This document shows positions 46,931 to 58,475 of a stretch of 64,000 nt of DNA, piece by piece. Location: assembly GCA_036250195.1 (NCBI GenBank), contig JAVHZZ010000004.1, forward strand, positions 255,812,728-255,876,727, given 5' to 3'. The notes under the pieces were generated by a model. It was not told the DNA's origin, searched no databases, and saw only the letters and a list, made by a program, of their open reading frames with translations. The DNA is from Mixophyes australis. Its lineage: Eukaryota > Chordata > Amphibia > Anura > Limnodynastidae. Each line of letters begins with the position of its first letter. The stretch's first letter is position 1. The position numbers and the translations under genes were made by a program.

Positions 46931-47079
46931 AAAGTATGAATTGGGGGCACAACTATGTGGCATAAGATGAATTGGGGGCACAATAATGAGGTATGATGTG
47001 AACTGTGGCACAACATTTTTTTATTTTTTTTTGCTGGTCCCTTACTGTTAATATGATATTAGCCTCATAAAATGAGAAA

Positions 47080-47122
<43 letters not shown>

Positions 47123-47768
47123 CCGCCGAGAGGGGAGGGGACGGCTACAAATTGCCTGGGCCTGCATGGTGGCCCGAGTTCCCTCTGGAGACCTAATTTT
47201 GAAAAAAAACAAATTATTTTAAAAGTACTTTTTTTAAAAAAAAAAATTATTGAGTGCAGGGGGATCGGTAGTGGCTAAATCCCCTTCAGCTCAGGTAACT
47301 TCAGATGCCAGGTCATGTGACTGCAGTGATCACATGGTACTCGGCGGGCTGCTGGATATCTTCCCATGCTGTGCAGTGGAGAATAAGGTAAGAAGAAGGT
47401 GTGCTGGAGAGGGGGCATTTGTGACGAAAGGTGATGGAGAGGGGCATGTGTCACTAAAGGTGCTGGGCAGAGGGGGGGGCAAGTGTGATTAAAACATGTG
47501 GGCAGAGGGGACATATATATGAGCAAAGCTGCTGAGCAAGGGGGCATGTGTGAGTAATGCATTTTTCTGTAAGAGGGTGGCCTGGTGCTTTTCACCTGCT
47601 AGACATGCCCCCAATGATGTACTGCCACACCCCCAATTGTACGACCCCTTGCATGGTAAAAAAATGTTGTGCCGCGGCGGCACAACATTTTTTTTAACTA
47701 TGCTTAACTATAAGTGAGGACACATGAAGTACTGTACTGGGGCCATTAATTTCTCTAGGCAACTCTCT

Positions 47769-47805
47769 ATGTATGTATGTGTGTGTGTGTGTGTGTGTAT
47801 GTGTA

Positions 47806-47852
<47 letters not shown>
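47769..47852. repeat. (TG)n and (TA)n microsatellites
   Basis: A TG run passes into a TA run near the right end of the hAT element. Another TA run is at about 47082-47121. Confidence 0.85.
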
Positions 47853-47854
<2 letters not shown>

Positions 47855-47940
47855 CACACACACATAACTGGCACACCTGGGCTTGACTAGATTTTAGCCG
47901 GCACTCCGATAGACAAAGGTTGCCAACCCCTGGGCTAGAG

Positions 47941-49741
47941 AGACCAAACCACCTGGCCTACACATGGACATGTGCTAATTGCACCACTGAAGGAAGTCCA
48001 ACCATTCTATCAATGCCAGCTTTCATCTGTAAAAACAAGAGAGGCTCACTGGACAATTACTCTCCTGACCCCCTCCCCCCATTACCCTCCTCTCCCTGCC
48101 TGTCTATATGTCCAAGGACACCCAAAACAACAGAAGCTGAACAGGCTCTAACTAAAAGGGTCTTCTTTTAAACTTAGTTTTAGAGTCGTAAATCCTGTAC
48201 GCTGATCTAATGGAATCTGATCTTATTGTTCCCATATCAGGATATATCAAACTAAATTCATGTTTAGATCTGCAGTCTTTTAAAATGTGCTTGTTGCAAT
48301 CAATATCCCAAGACCTCACTGCTGCATGGGGGTTCCTTAGTGAAATTTGATTTAAGAATTGTTTGCTTGTATATGCCAATCTTTCCTTTTACACCAGAAA
48401 TTCCTAAGATTCCATCTGAGCCATTCTGTTTAAGTATGCTGTGTTCTCTGCCTTGTAATCTTGCTGGGAACCTTGGTAGCAATATTATCAAAACAAGAAG
48501 ACATAATAATACTATTGCAGTATTGCAAAGTCTGAACAGCTCATCTCTACTTTCACAACAAAGTTAGAAGGATTAATTACCTTAAAGCTTGAATTCCCCT
48601 CACTCTCATATTAGATGTTATGACTAGCAAAAGAGAATTTAGGGTGAGGTTAGATCCTTGAGACAAATAGACTGGTTGTTTTGATATGTCACATAGTATT
48701 TATCTGAATAGGATTATATGAGCACCCTATTTTCAGTACTTAGGCTTCTTGTTCCTGTAGGATGCTCCGCATTGTACTTTTTGATACATTTTAGAATTAC
48801 ACAAACAAAAATAGCAGTAAAGAATATTTGCAAAGGCTAGCAACCCTGCATCCATCCATTACAGAATTCAACAGAAACCGTTGTATTTGTTTAATAGACG
48901 CAACAAAATACACACATTGTGACTCTAAGTAACAACAAAGTAAAAACCATTAATTTGTACTTTAAATCAATGTTTTTGTAATTTAATTCCCTACATTCTT
49001 GCTATCCCTAAAATCGCCTGGGTGAAACATCTGCCTCATTATAGGAATACACCTAGATAGAACTAATCAGACCTTTATCTTCAGCATCAACGTTTATTTA
49101 TATAGCGCCAGCAAATTCCGTAGTGCTTTACAATTGGGGACAAACACAATAAAAAACAAACTGGGTAAAACAAAGAGGTGAGATGATCCTGCTCACAAGC
49201 TTTATCTTGCTGCAAATCAAAGCAGAGAAAATAAAAGGTCTTCCTCTACCTCTCTCTTCTTTACTCCCTAATCCCTACCTTTCACTGAAGAGGACAGGAC
49301 ATAAAGTAAACCAATCTGTACATGGTCCTGGGATTTGTTCACTTACATGCAAAGGAAATCAGAACACAGGCATTACTGGTAAGGCCATTGGTGGACATGG
49401 GAGGGTGGGGTACTGGTGTAAGGGTCCTAGACTGACCAGGGGGCTCGCCATCCACAGATTATCCCAGCGTTAGCCATGAAAGCTCTTTCTGTTTCCTTCT
49501 GACTGTGTTGGCAGGGAATCTCCAGTCTCGGCGTGGGAGAGCTGCTCCACCTACACCAGTGACAGTTGCACGATGTGACCTGACATCACACTCATCTTCT
49601 GTACAGAGAGGAAGGCAAGGAGAGCTCTGGCTCCAGTCTGCATCACAGCATCAGATCTCTAGTCACCTATCATTCTCACCACGGGGTGGGGGAGTTTCAA
49701 TCAATCACAATCCGTTTCAAAGTGTAAGGAGGCACGTGGGG
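47941..49741. other. Non-coding DNA with one L2/SINE tail
   Basis: No gene supported. At 49083-49175 the plus strand reads 'tttatttatatagcgccagc' followed by 'aaattccgtagtgctttaca', the reverse complement of an L2-type or SINE 3' tail. The rest is AT-rich. Confidence 0.4.
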
Positions 49742-49955
49742 AAGTCTGACTGTTATGTAAAGGTCATGTGAGGAGGTCTGATGTGTATGTAAAGGTCATG
49801 TGAGGAGGTCTGATGTGTATGTAAGGGGCATGCTGGGAGAATTTAGGGAGATCAGATGGCATGTAGGGAGGTCTGATTGACATGTAAGGGACATGGGCGG
49901 AGGTCTTAAGGGCATGTAAGGAACATGTGAGGAGGTCTGATGTGTATGTAGGAGG
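49742..49955. repeat. Degenerate 20-bp-type minisatellite, left half
   Basis: Units of 20-30 bases with 'catgtgaggaggtctgatg' and 'catgtagggaggtctgat'. The same unit resumes at 54739, after the inserted hAT-like element, so this is the left half of a split array. Confidence 0.7.
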
Positions 49956-50586
49956 CAAAGCTGGATTAGGGGGGGGGGTGCAGGGGGCATGTGCCCTGGG
50001 CCCCCCTCTCCCATGGGGCCCCCGGCACTTGCCATGTCCATCAGCCATCGGATAAAGTTTTATTTATTTTTTTTCAACTAATCGGGACACACTCTGGCTT
50101 ATTAGTCATGAGCTCCTTTGCTTCCTGGTGGCTGGTTCCCTAATGTGGCCACGGATCTATTGATCCATCCCTCCCTCCTCCCCCTGATCTGTCTGCCTGC
50201 CACCAGTCTCTGCTCAGCCAGAGGTCAAATGGGACGTGCACCATGTGACTGGTGTCGTCCCATATGTACAGAGGAGTCTCCACAGCAGCTGCAGCAGCAG
50301 CTGTAACAAGGTAAGTGTGAAGGAGGGCAGAGAGGGGGCTGATGTGTGTGTGTGTGAAGGAGGGCAAAGGGGGGGCTGCTATGTGGGTGAGAAGGAGGGC
50401 AAAGGGGGGGCTGCTATGTGTGATGGAGGGCAGAGGGGTGAGAGGCTGTTCTTATGTGTGAATAAGGGCAGAGGTGGGAGGCTGTAATAATGTGTGAATG
50501 AGGGCGGGGGGGTGCTGCTATAATGTGCGATGGAGCGCAGAGTGGGCTGCTATAATGTGTGAATGGGGGGGAGGGGTGGGTCTTAA

Positions 50587-51568
50587 TGTGGTGGCCCAAA
50601 GCCCTATTAAACAGCACAGAGGAAGTGCATAAACGCTTTTAAAATGCAGGGCTACAAGGGGTTACTAGAGGCTGAGGAAGACACAGTGGGAATGACAGTT
50701 GACAGTTGAACTGAAAGGACGTACCCAGGAGGATGTGCAGGAAGGAGGAGTGTGTGATATAGCAACAAGAAAGGGGAAGCTGACATAAGAGACTGATCTA
50801 CTGCTGGAATTGGTGATATTACCAGCACACACGGCTGGAGAACGGCTGGAGACACACAGTGGGGCGTCCAACACAGTTTCCACGAACTGCAGAACCTTTT
50901 CAAGGTAAAATCCTAGCCTGCAGTGTACTGCACACACCCCAGCATCAGAGGGAAGAGTGATGAGAGAACAGCGCCATCTTGTGACTGAATTGAGTAACAG
51001 TCCTGTGTTTTGTTATAATCTTTAACACTGCCTACAGTTTAACATCTACCTTTTAGAGAGAAAGTACAGAGACTTAATCAGGTTTATTAACCCTTCTGGA
51101 AACTTCTACAGGATATTTAAACACTACAAAATTCCTGTGCACAGTTCAACCCAGGACTGAGTGTAAAATATGGTAACGTTACCAGGGATAATATTGGTGC
51201 ACCAAATGTTTTAGATGAATGTTAATGTTAAGTGATTTACCTAAAAATTGATTTATTGATATTGAAGATGTTATCGCTATTGTGCCTTATACTCACCAAG
51301 TGTATATTATATGTTAAATGCTATTGTGCTCTATGTTGATCAAATGATTATTTTGTCATTACCATTGAGCTGAAGGGGTCAGTGGCGCGGTGGCTTACTA
51401 AAATTATCCTTACCACATTCTTAATAAACCCAAGTTGTTTAACCAATCCTTGTCCCTTTCATTGAAGTATTTATCTCCTGACCACCGGATATCCGAACAG
51501 AAAAGAACCTGACTCGTGTCCGGAGGACAAGGTAAGGGAAGGAAATCCCATCCATCTCGGCCACCACA
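50587..51568 (+). mobile_element. LTR-like insert with TTAA flanks (982 bp)
   Basis: Starts TGTGGTGGCC and ends GGCCACCACA, a perfect 10-bp inverted repeat with TG...CA ends, flanked by TTAA on both sides (50583-50586, 51569-51572). An AATAAA at 51423 followed by a C/T-rich stretch fits the R-U5 end of a solo endogenous-retrovirus-type LTR with a 4-bp duplication. A TTAA-targeting DNA transposon is the alternative. No coding sequence is present. Confidence 0.55.
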
Positions 51569-51572
51569 TTAA

Positions 51573-52400
51573 TATATTTTGTGATTTGAGTGAAGGGAGG
51601 GGGGTTGTCTTAATAGTACATGGGAGGGAGGTAGGCTATTAATTTAATGGTGGAATTTGGAATTTGATGGGTGCTATTTTATTTGTGGGGTTTTGGTGAG
51701 GCAATTTAATTTATTAGTTGGGCTATTTAATTTAATACTGAGATCTATTAAATTAAGATGAGGTGACGGGACCTTTAATTTAATGCTGGGGTAGTTTGGG
51801 GCTTTTAATTGAATGTGAAGGCTGAGTTTGGGGAGGAGGGCTATTTATTAAATGTGAATATTAATTATTTAATGTTGGGGATGATTGTGGGAAATGGTTA
51901 TATTAAATGTAAATGCTATTCATTTATTGTTGGGGCTGTTTGGAGGAAGGGAAATATGTTTATTTATGAAGTGGGAATACTAGTATTTTAATGTTGGGGC
52001 TGGAAGGAGGCCTAATTATTACATGTGGGTGCTGTTGATTTAATGCCGGGGATGGTTGGAGTTTTCTAGATTTCAAATAACCACTTTTTTCCCCAAATAG
52101 GGCCTCCAACATTCCAGAATTCAGACAAGCAGCAACTGATCTAAAGAAAGCAGCAGCCACAGGTGGTGATAGTGACAAGAACAGGTAGGAGAGAGCAGGA
52201 CAGTCTGCCAACTGTCCTGAATCTGGTGGGGCAGTCCCGAATTTGGGTGAATGTCTCGCTTAGTCAGGATTTGGTCCAACAACAAGAAAACTTGGGAGGT
52301 ATGTCCCGCTTCACACTGTACTGCTCATGAAGGCAGAGCTGTATGTACCTAACAGTAATGCACACAGTTTTGCCTGTGTATTTGCCTAAAATTTGCCCCT
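51573..52400 (+). repeat. Recurrent hAT module, copy 4
   Basis: AT-rich units containing 'tttaatgttggggctgg' and 'attaaatgtgaatgctatt' repeat every 50-80 bases to about 52070. The landmark block 'gggcctccaacattccagaa' with CAGACAAGCAGCAACTGAT follows (52099-52140), then a stretch with 'gtctcgcttagtcaggattt'. Orientation is opposite to copies 1-3. Confidence 0.6.
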
Positions 52401-52688
52401 TGCATGCTGATTATGCCCACTCTGGTGGGGTGTTGTGGAAACCACCCTCTAGAAATCCCGCGTTTACCCCTGTTTCCCTTCTACCAGAAACTGTTTTATA
52501 GCTGCAGCACCTCTGCCCCTGGCCCGGCTTTCTCACTACTAGTGAGCATCAACGCAACGAAAACAGTAAATCGGATAAAGAAATCAGGAGGATTTTCTAG
52601 TCACTGGAATCCTGAACAGAAGATAATATTTACATCTTGCATATTGTTTATGTGACCGGGTATTTTCTATTCTGTTCTGAGTCTAGAG

Positions 52689-52869
52689 CAGTGGATCCCA
52701 TACTCTCTCAGTTCGAGACACCCTTAGGGTCTCCATAATTTTTTCAAGGCACCCCTAAGTCAAAATAATTGCTATGCTTAACCAGCTTACCACCTGTTCT
52801 GGCAGCAGCACCTCTGTGAGATCGCCGCTGCACTCTAGAGGTCTGTGGTGCACAGTTAGGGAACCACTG
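52689..52869. mobile_element. hAT MITE (181 bp)
   Basis: Ends CAGTGGATCCCATAC and (reverse complement) CAGTGGTTCCCTAAC. Flanks are gtctagag (52681-52688) and gcctagag (52870-52877), an 8-bp duplication with one difference. Non-coding. Confidence 0.8.
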
Positions 52870-53146
52870 GCCTAGAGAGTAGAAATCCCAGGGATTTACC
52901 TCCAGAGGTGAGAGCTTTCAAACGGACAAGATTGTGGAATTTCTGCTGGGGCTACGAAAGTAGCCTTCCCGAGGACACTGTCCTTTATTGTCAGACAGTC
53001 TCACTGCAGGAGAGTGGTTATGCTGCTGACTCTTCTCGTGTTTTTTAGTTTGATATTACGCTCAGATATTTCCCCTTTTAAATAAACCTTGTTTATTATG
53101 CATTGATTGGGGTCTGAATTACTTAATTTCTTGTTTAAGATATCAA

Positions 53147-53322
53147 GGGGTAAATGTATCAAGCTGAGAGTTTTCCGGCGGGTTTGAAAAGTGGAGATGT
53201 TGCCTATAGCAACCAATCAGATTCTAGCTGTCATTTTGTAGAATGTACTAAATAAATAATAGCTAGAATCTGATTGGTTTTTCAAACCCGCCAGAAAACT
53301 CTCAGCTTGATACATTTACCCC
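53147..53322. mobile_element. Palindromic MITE (176 bp), probably Harbinger-type
   Basis: Almost the whole element is an inverted repeat. Both ends read GGGGTAAATGTATCAAGCTG and continue with a further matching stretch of about 24 bases containing one mismatch; a second pair (CCAATCAGATTCTAGCT) lies inside. Flanks are caa on both sides, a 3-bp duplication of Harbinger size. The superfamily is inferred from the duplication length. Confidence 0.75.
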
Positions 53323-53639
53323 CAAATCTTGTTACCATTAACCAAAACCCACCATTATTCCCTAATTGATATTTTATTGAAACTGTACATACTTTTGATA
53401 TCTTTTTACTTTTAAAATGATAAAGCTGGTATTTTATAATTATATTGTTTATACATTTTTTCACCCCTTTCTGCTCCTCACGTCACTCAATCTATTCCCC
53501 ACCACCATTCCCTGCCACAGGGAGTATACAAAATCTATTGTGACTCCCTGTGTTGTGTCTGCTACAGAGGAATCCACTTCCTATTCTGTGACCACCAACA
53601 TAGCTTAGAACTGCACACAAGTGATGGGAACTGTGATGA

Positions 53640-54240
53640 ACTATGTCGGGAGAGGGGGGTATTGGTGTAGTGAGGAGGTGCTATTGGTATAGAGTCAACG
53701 TGATATTGGTATAATGTGAGGATAATCGTTATATGTGGAGTGTATTTCTATAATTGGGGGGGTGGGTCATTGTTGATTTATGTAATGTTGCGGGTATTGC
53801 AGTTTGCTTTTTATTGATGTAATGGGAGTGATAATAATGTAGGTGTCATTAAAGTAAATAGGCTGTTTGTTAAATAGAAATGCTATTGATTTAATGTTGG
53901 GGCTTAGAGTCTTTATTAGTTACTTGGCTTTCCAAAAGGTGACCCTTTTCCATACAGAGCCTAGCATCCGGACAAACAGCGAGTGAACCTAAAACATTAG
54001 CAGGCATGAAAGCTGCAAGAACAGGTAGGAGAACAGACTGACTGCCAACTTTCTCCATTGTGGTACGACTGTCTCGCTCACTCAAGATTTTGCCCCAACT
54101 GTTATGTCTCTCTTCAAGCTTGCCTGCTTTAAGGGGAAGCCACATGCACCTAACAGTGGAGAGTGCAGAGTTGCTAGTACTTTTGAAGGGGAAGTGTTTG
54201 GCGTTGTGTGAGGCCCACAGCAACGGCCCACCTCATGTCG
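53640..54240 (+). repeat. Recurrent hAT module, copy 5
   Basis: Same order of landmarks as copy 4: 'tgttgcgggtattg' units, 'gatttaatgttggggct', 'cagagcctagcatccggaca', then 'gtctcgctcactcaagattt' and 'gcacctaacagt'. More diverged than copy 4. Confidence 0.5.
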
Positions 54241-54620
54241 ATTTGACCCTGTCTAATGACAATTCTAATTTCCAATATACCCCTGGTTGCATCCTCATTA
54301 GCCTATTTAGACAGGTATTTTACTTGGACAACCTAACCTCAGCAAGGCGTATACTGTAAGCTCCCCCAACCCTTTGCTAACTTCCACATTCTTGCTAAAT
54401 ACGTTAATTTCACTTGAAAGAAACAGCTTGAATAAGCCCTTGCTTTAAGATGTCTCAAAGGGCTTCCTTAATATCTTCTTACATTGAATTGCTGCAACCA
54501 ACATCAACACAGAACAAAGACCATTATAAATTTAACTCAATAATGTCTTAATCTTTGGAAGATGTCAAGGAAACACTATTGACAATTTTAAAATACTTTG
54601 CATCCTATACAATACAGTTT

Positions 54621-54648
54621 CTTTCTTTCTTTCTTTCTTTCTTTCTTG
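54621..54648. repeat. (TTTC)n microsatellite
   Basis: About seven tetranucleotide repeats. Confidence 0.9.
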
Positions 54649-54738
54649 TAGATGATGACACTATGCACTTAATATTAGACCATAGGGGGCCCCTAGTCTT
54701 AATTGCCCCGGGCCCCTCAAAGCCTTAATCCAGCTCTG

Positions 54739-55375
54739 GTAAGGAGCATGTAGAGGGGTCTGATGGCATGTAGGGAGGTCTGATGGCATGTAGGGAGGTC
54801 TCATGGCATGTAGGGAGGTCTGATGGCATGTAGAGGGGTCTGATGGCATGTAGGGAGGTCTCATGGCATGTAGGGAGGACTCATGGCATGTAGGGAGGTC
54901 TCATGGCATGTAGGGAGGTCTGATGGCATGTAGGGAGGTCTCATGGCATGTAGGGAGGTCTGATGACATGTAGGGAGGTCTGATGGCATGTAGAGGGGTC
55001 TGATGGCATGTAGGGAGGTCTCATGGCATGTAGGGAGGACTCATGGCATGTAGGGAGGTCTGATGGAATGTAGGGAGGTCTGATGGCATGTAGGGAGGTC
55101 TCATGGCATGTAGAGGGTCTGATGGCATGTAGAGGGGTCTGATGGCATGTAGGGAGGTCTAATGGCATGTAGGGAGGTCTCGTGGCATGTAGGGAGGTCT
55201 CATGGCATGTAGGGAGGTCTCATGGCATGTAGGGAGGTCTGATGGCATGTAGGGAGGTCTCATGGCATGTAGGGAGGACTGATGGCATGTAGGGAGGTCT
55301 CATGGCATGTAGGGAGGACTGATGGCATGTAGGGAGGTCTCATGGCATGTAGGGAGGACTGATTGACATGTGGGG
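54739..55375. repeat. Minisatellite, 20-bp unit, right half
   Basis: About 32 near-identical units of CATGTAGGGAGGTCTGATGG with 'gtctcatgg', 'gaggactcatgg' and 'agaggggtctg' variants, far more homogeneous than the left half at 49742. Minus-strand frames of repeated MPSDLPTCHQT type are repeat by-products. Confidence 0.93.
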
Positions 55376-56313
55376 AAGTCTGGGGTACATGTGGCTGCTC
55401 CCAGCACCAAGTATAGATGCTAAACCTCTGCATCAACCACGGGTGTGGGGGAGACCAATTTGGGAATGCACAATGGCAGCCCTGATTACTTGCTATGCAG
55501 GCTTTAAATCAAGTCAAATGGTGAATAGATTTGCCAAATTCTGAAATTTGATAAAATGTCAGATTCCCCGTTTGTGAATGTATTCTGAAATCAGTCCTAC
55601 TTCACCAAAAATGAATTGCAATTCCACCAGGGTCCCTCTGAATTTACTGCAATGAAAGACCCTCTCTTCTTAACAATTTGCAGGTATAAAGGATTCACTT
55701 TACAAAGGTGTTAAAATTAAAAATATTACTTACCAGTGATTCAGGTTTCTTCAGAATCAGCATGAGCCCAGGTGCCTCAAATGGGCCTATACTGTTCTCC
55801 ACTATGCTGCTACCACTTGGCTGTTTCAGATATGCAGCAGTGGATTAGATGTCCTTCCCCCATGAACTTGCTATTAATGGAAATGAGATGTTTATAGGAC
55901 AGGTGCATGGATAACACCATTGTCTGTTTGTAACTGGCCAGCCCTTACCAGCATAGAGGAGAGCAGAGCATTAAAAACATTGAGGATCTGTGGATTGGAA
56001 GAACACTGCCTTGCTGTTTTCTAATACTGCTGTATTTTAGCTTAACATGATGAACTCCACCATAAACTACATTTGTGGTAGGAGTGAAGGTGCACTGGTG
56101 TGACTTGTTTTGCAGAGCACTTCACAAATGAAATTTCATTTTATGGAGTGACATTATTGAAATGATATAAAGGGTTGAATGGTTCATAAAAGGACTTGAA
56201 TTTTGCACCAACTCACAGGTTGTAGACATCAGGTCTTCTCCTATACTATTATTGAGACCCTTTTTGCCCATCAATGTTGCACTTTGACAGAGAACTGCAA
56301 TTCTGAGACACCT
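55376..56313. other. Non-coding DNA
   Basis: No gene, RNA or transposon recognised. Confidence 0.35.
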
Positions 56314-56640
56314 ATAATAATTAGGGGTGTGCACCGGGCACTTTTAGTGTTTTGTGTTCTGATTAGCTTGAGGTTTTGGGTTCTGATTTGTTTTGCCAAA
56401 ACACCTGACGAAAGGTTTTGGTTCTGATTTAGGGTTTTGGGTTTTGATTTATTTTTAAAAAAGCATAAAAAGCCCTAAAATACATTATTTTGTTTTTTTT
56501 ACACTCCTACGCTATTATTAACCTCAATAACATTCAATAACAATCATTTCCACTAATTTCCAGTCTATTCTGAACACCTCACAATATTATTTTTAGTCCA
56601 AAACGTTGCACCGCGGTAGCTTTCTGGACTGCGTAGTGGA

Positions 56641-56909
56641 GTGGCCCCGGTACCCAATTTGGTACCGGGGCCACAATACCTCCTCCAACTGGTCTCAATT
56701 CCACTGCACATATAGCTGCTCCTCCATCCTCTGCAGCATATAGAGGGTGGAGTTCTAGCGTGTCAATACCTCTTGTTTTCGATCATGACAGTGCATTTTA
56801 ATTATTTTTGGATTTTCCCCCAACACTGAATGTAGTTTAATATCTGATACGCATCTATCTGGACTGCGTAGTGGAGTGGCCCCGGTACCCAATTTGGTAC
56901 CGGGGCCAC
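56641..56909. repeat. Duplicated 14-bp palindrome
   Basis: The hairpin GTGGCCCCGGTACC, 6-nt loop, GGTACCGGGGCCAC occurs at 56641-56674 and again at 56876-56909. Each copy is preceded by 'ctggactgcgtagtggagt'. Confidence 0.9.
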
Positions 56910-57004
56910 AATATATCACCCTCAACAGGTCTGAATTCCACTGCACAGATGGCGGACACCGGATGGACGTCTAAAACCAACATAGATGTTAAGACCGCAG
57001 TTCC

Positions 57005-57645
57005 TCTTTTTTGGGACTGCACAAACAATTAACGTAGTAATATAAATGGAAGTTACAATTTTTTTTCGAACTACAGAAAGAAAGAACGTAGTAATATAAA
57101 TGGAAGTTACTATTTTTTTGAACTACAGAAAGAAAGAACGTAGTAATTAAAATGACAGTTACTCTTTTTTGGAACTACAGAAAGAAAGAACGTAGTAATA
57201 AAAATGTCAGTTCCTCTTTTTTGGAACTACAGAAAGAAAGAACGTAGTAAAATAAATGGAAGTTACTATTTTTTGGAACTACTGAAATAAAGAAAGTATT
57301 AATAGAATCGGCAGTTACTCCTTTTTTGAACTACAGAAAGAAAGAACGTAGTAATAAAAATGGCAGTTACTCTTTTTTGGAACTACAGAAAGAAAGAACG
57401 TAGTAATAAAAATGTCAGTTTCTCTTTTTTGGAACTACAGAAAGAAAGAACGTAGTAATAAAAATGGCAGTTCCTCTTTTTTGGAACTACAAAAACAAAG
57501 AACGTAGTAATATAAATGGAAGTTACTATTTTTTGGAACTACTGAAAGAAAGAAAGTATTAATAGAATCGGCAGTTACTCCTTTTTGGAACTACAAAAAC
57601 AAAGAACGTAGTAATAGAAATGGCAGTTCCTCTGTTTTGGAACTT
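57005..57645. repeat. Tandem array A, 52-bp unit, inside hAT
   Basis: About 12 units with 'gaactacagaaagaaagaac' and 'gtagtaataaaaatggcagt'. The unit is related to array B on the other side of the transposase (shared 'gaacgtagtaa' and 'gcagttcct'), in the same orientation. Confidence 0.88.
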
Positions 57646-58475
57646 AACAAGAATTATATAATTTTGTTTATTCAGAAATGATGAGTCTCTCTATTAGAGT
57701 GTAATGCCCCTTAAAACTCCTTTAAATAAAATAGTACGTATTCTAGGAGACCCTGTTTATATATTTAACTTGGTTCTGCAAAAATATGCATGATGATCAC
57801 TGGACAGAGATCTGTAATAGAGCAGCGATTAAAGTGGCCTGATTAAAGGTCATGTAAGATCTTAAAGCACTCACAATTATATAGAGACTGTATTCTCATT
57901 AAAGACGCTGCCTAACGTGTCTAAAAGTTGGCACTTATATAGCGCTTGCTTCACTGGGTGATGTGAGCAAGCGGAGTGTGTTAATATGGAGAGACCCTAT
58001 CTAAACATTAATATGATAGAACAAATTGCAGCGCTGTATACGCTGTGTGTAGGTAAGGTAGGGATCTCAAATACCATGACACTCTGTTTAGCCTAATCCC
58101 TGACAATGTAATATCACGGAAAGCCTATTTGCTTATCAAGGGCAATGCCTAGCTTCTGCTAAATCAGACAGAGTATGCAGCGCACGTCTAACACCAACAT
58201 AGTTGTGCCGGTGACATGGCCTGCAGGAATATCTCTGATGGAGATAGAACACGGCCCCAAAGAGCACATAATGCCAAAAAAAAGAGTTGCAAGATGGAAT
58301 TGTCCTTGGGCCCTCCCACCCACCCTGATGTTGCTGAAATAGGACATGCACACTTTGACAAACCAATCATTTCAGCGACAGGGCCTACCAAATAACTGTG
58401 GCTGAAATGATTGGTTTGTTTGGGCCCCCACACGAAAAAAGCTATTCATCTCTCCCTGTACAAACTAAACTGGCT

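Larger units (their letters stand above)
45654..47932. mobile_element. Non-autonomous hAT element (2279 bp)
   Basis: Terminal inverted repeats CAGGGGTCGGCAACC (left) and CAGGGGTTGGCAACC (right, reverse complement) are flanked by an exact 8-bp duplication ggctagag (45646-45653 and 47933-47940), diagnostic of hAT. No transposase is encoded. The interior holds nested hairpins near the left end, a minisatellite (46025-46930), (TA)n runs and a GC-rich patch with 'ccgcggcggcacaac' near 47670. It must be moved by a transposase made elsewhere. Confidence 0.9.
49956..54738. mobile_element. hAT-like element (4.8 kb) splitting a minisatellite
   Basis: The left end CAAAGCTGGATTAGGG and the right end (reverse complement) CAGAGCTGGATTAAGG pair, and both lead into G/C-rich 'gggcccc' sequence. 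Candidate 8-bp duplications are gtaggagg (49948-49955) and gtaaggag (54739-54746), an imperfect match. Both flanks lie in the same minisatellite type. No transposase is present. The interior includes two copies of the recurrent module and three younger insertions. Boundaries are an inference from termini and from the split array. Confidence 0.55.

Noticed and set aside
45993..46965. Three overlapping frames of about 290-310 codons
   Set aside because: They are all products of a stop-free minisatellite unit inside a non-autonomous hAT element.
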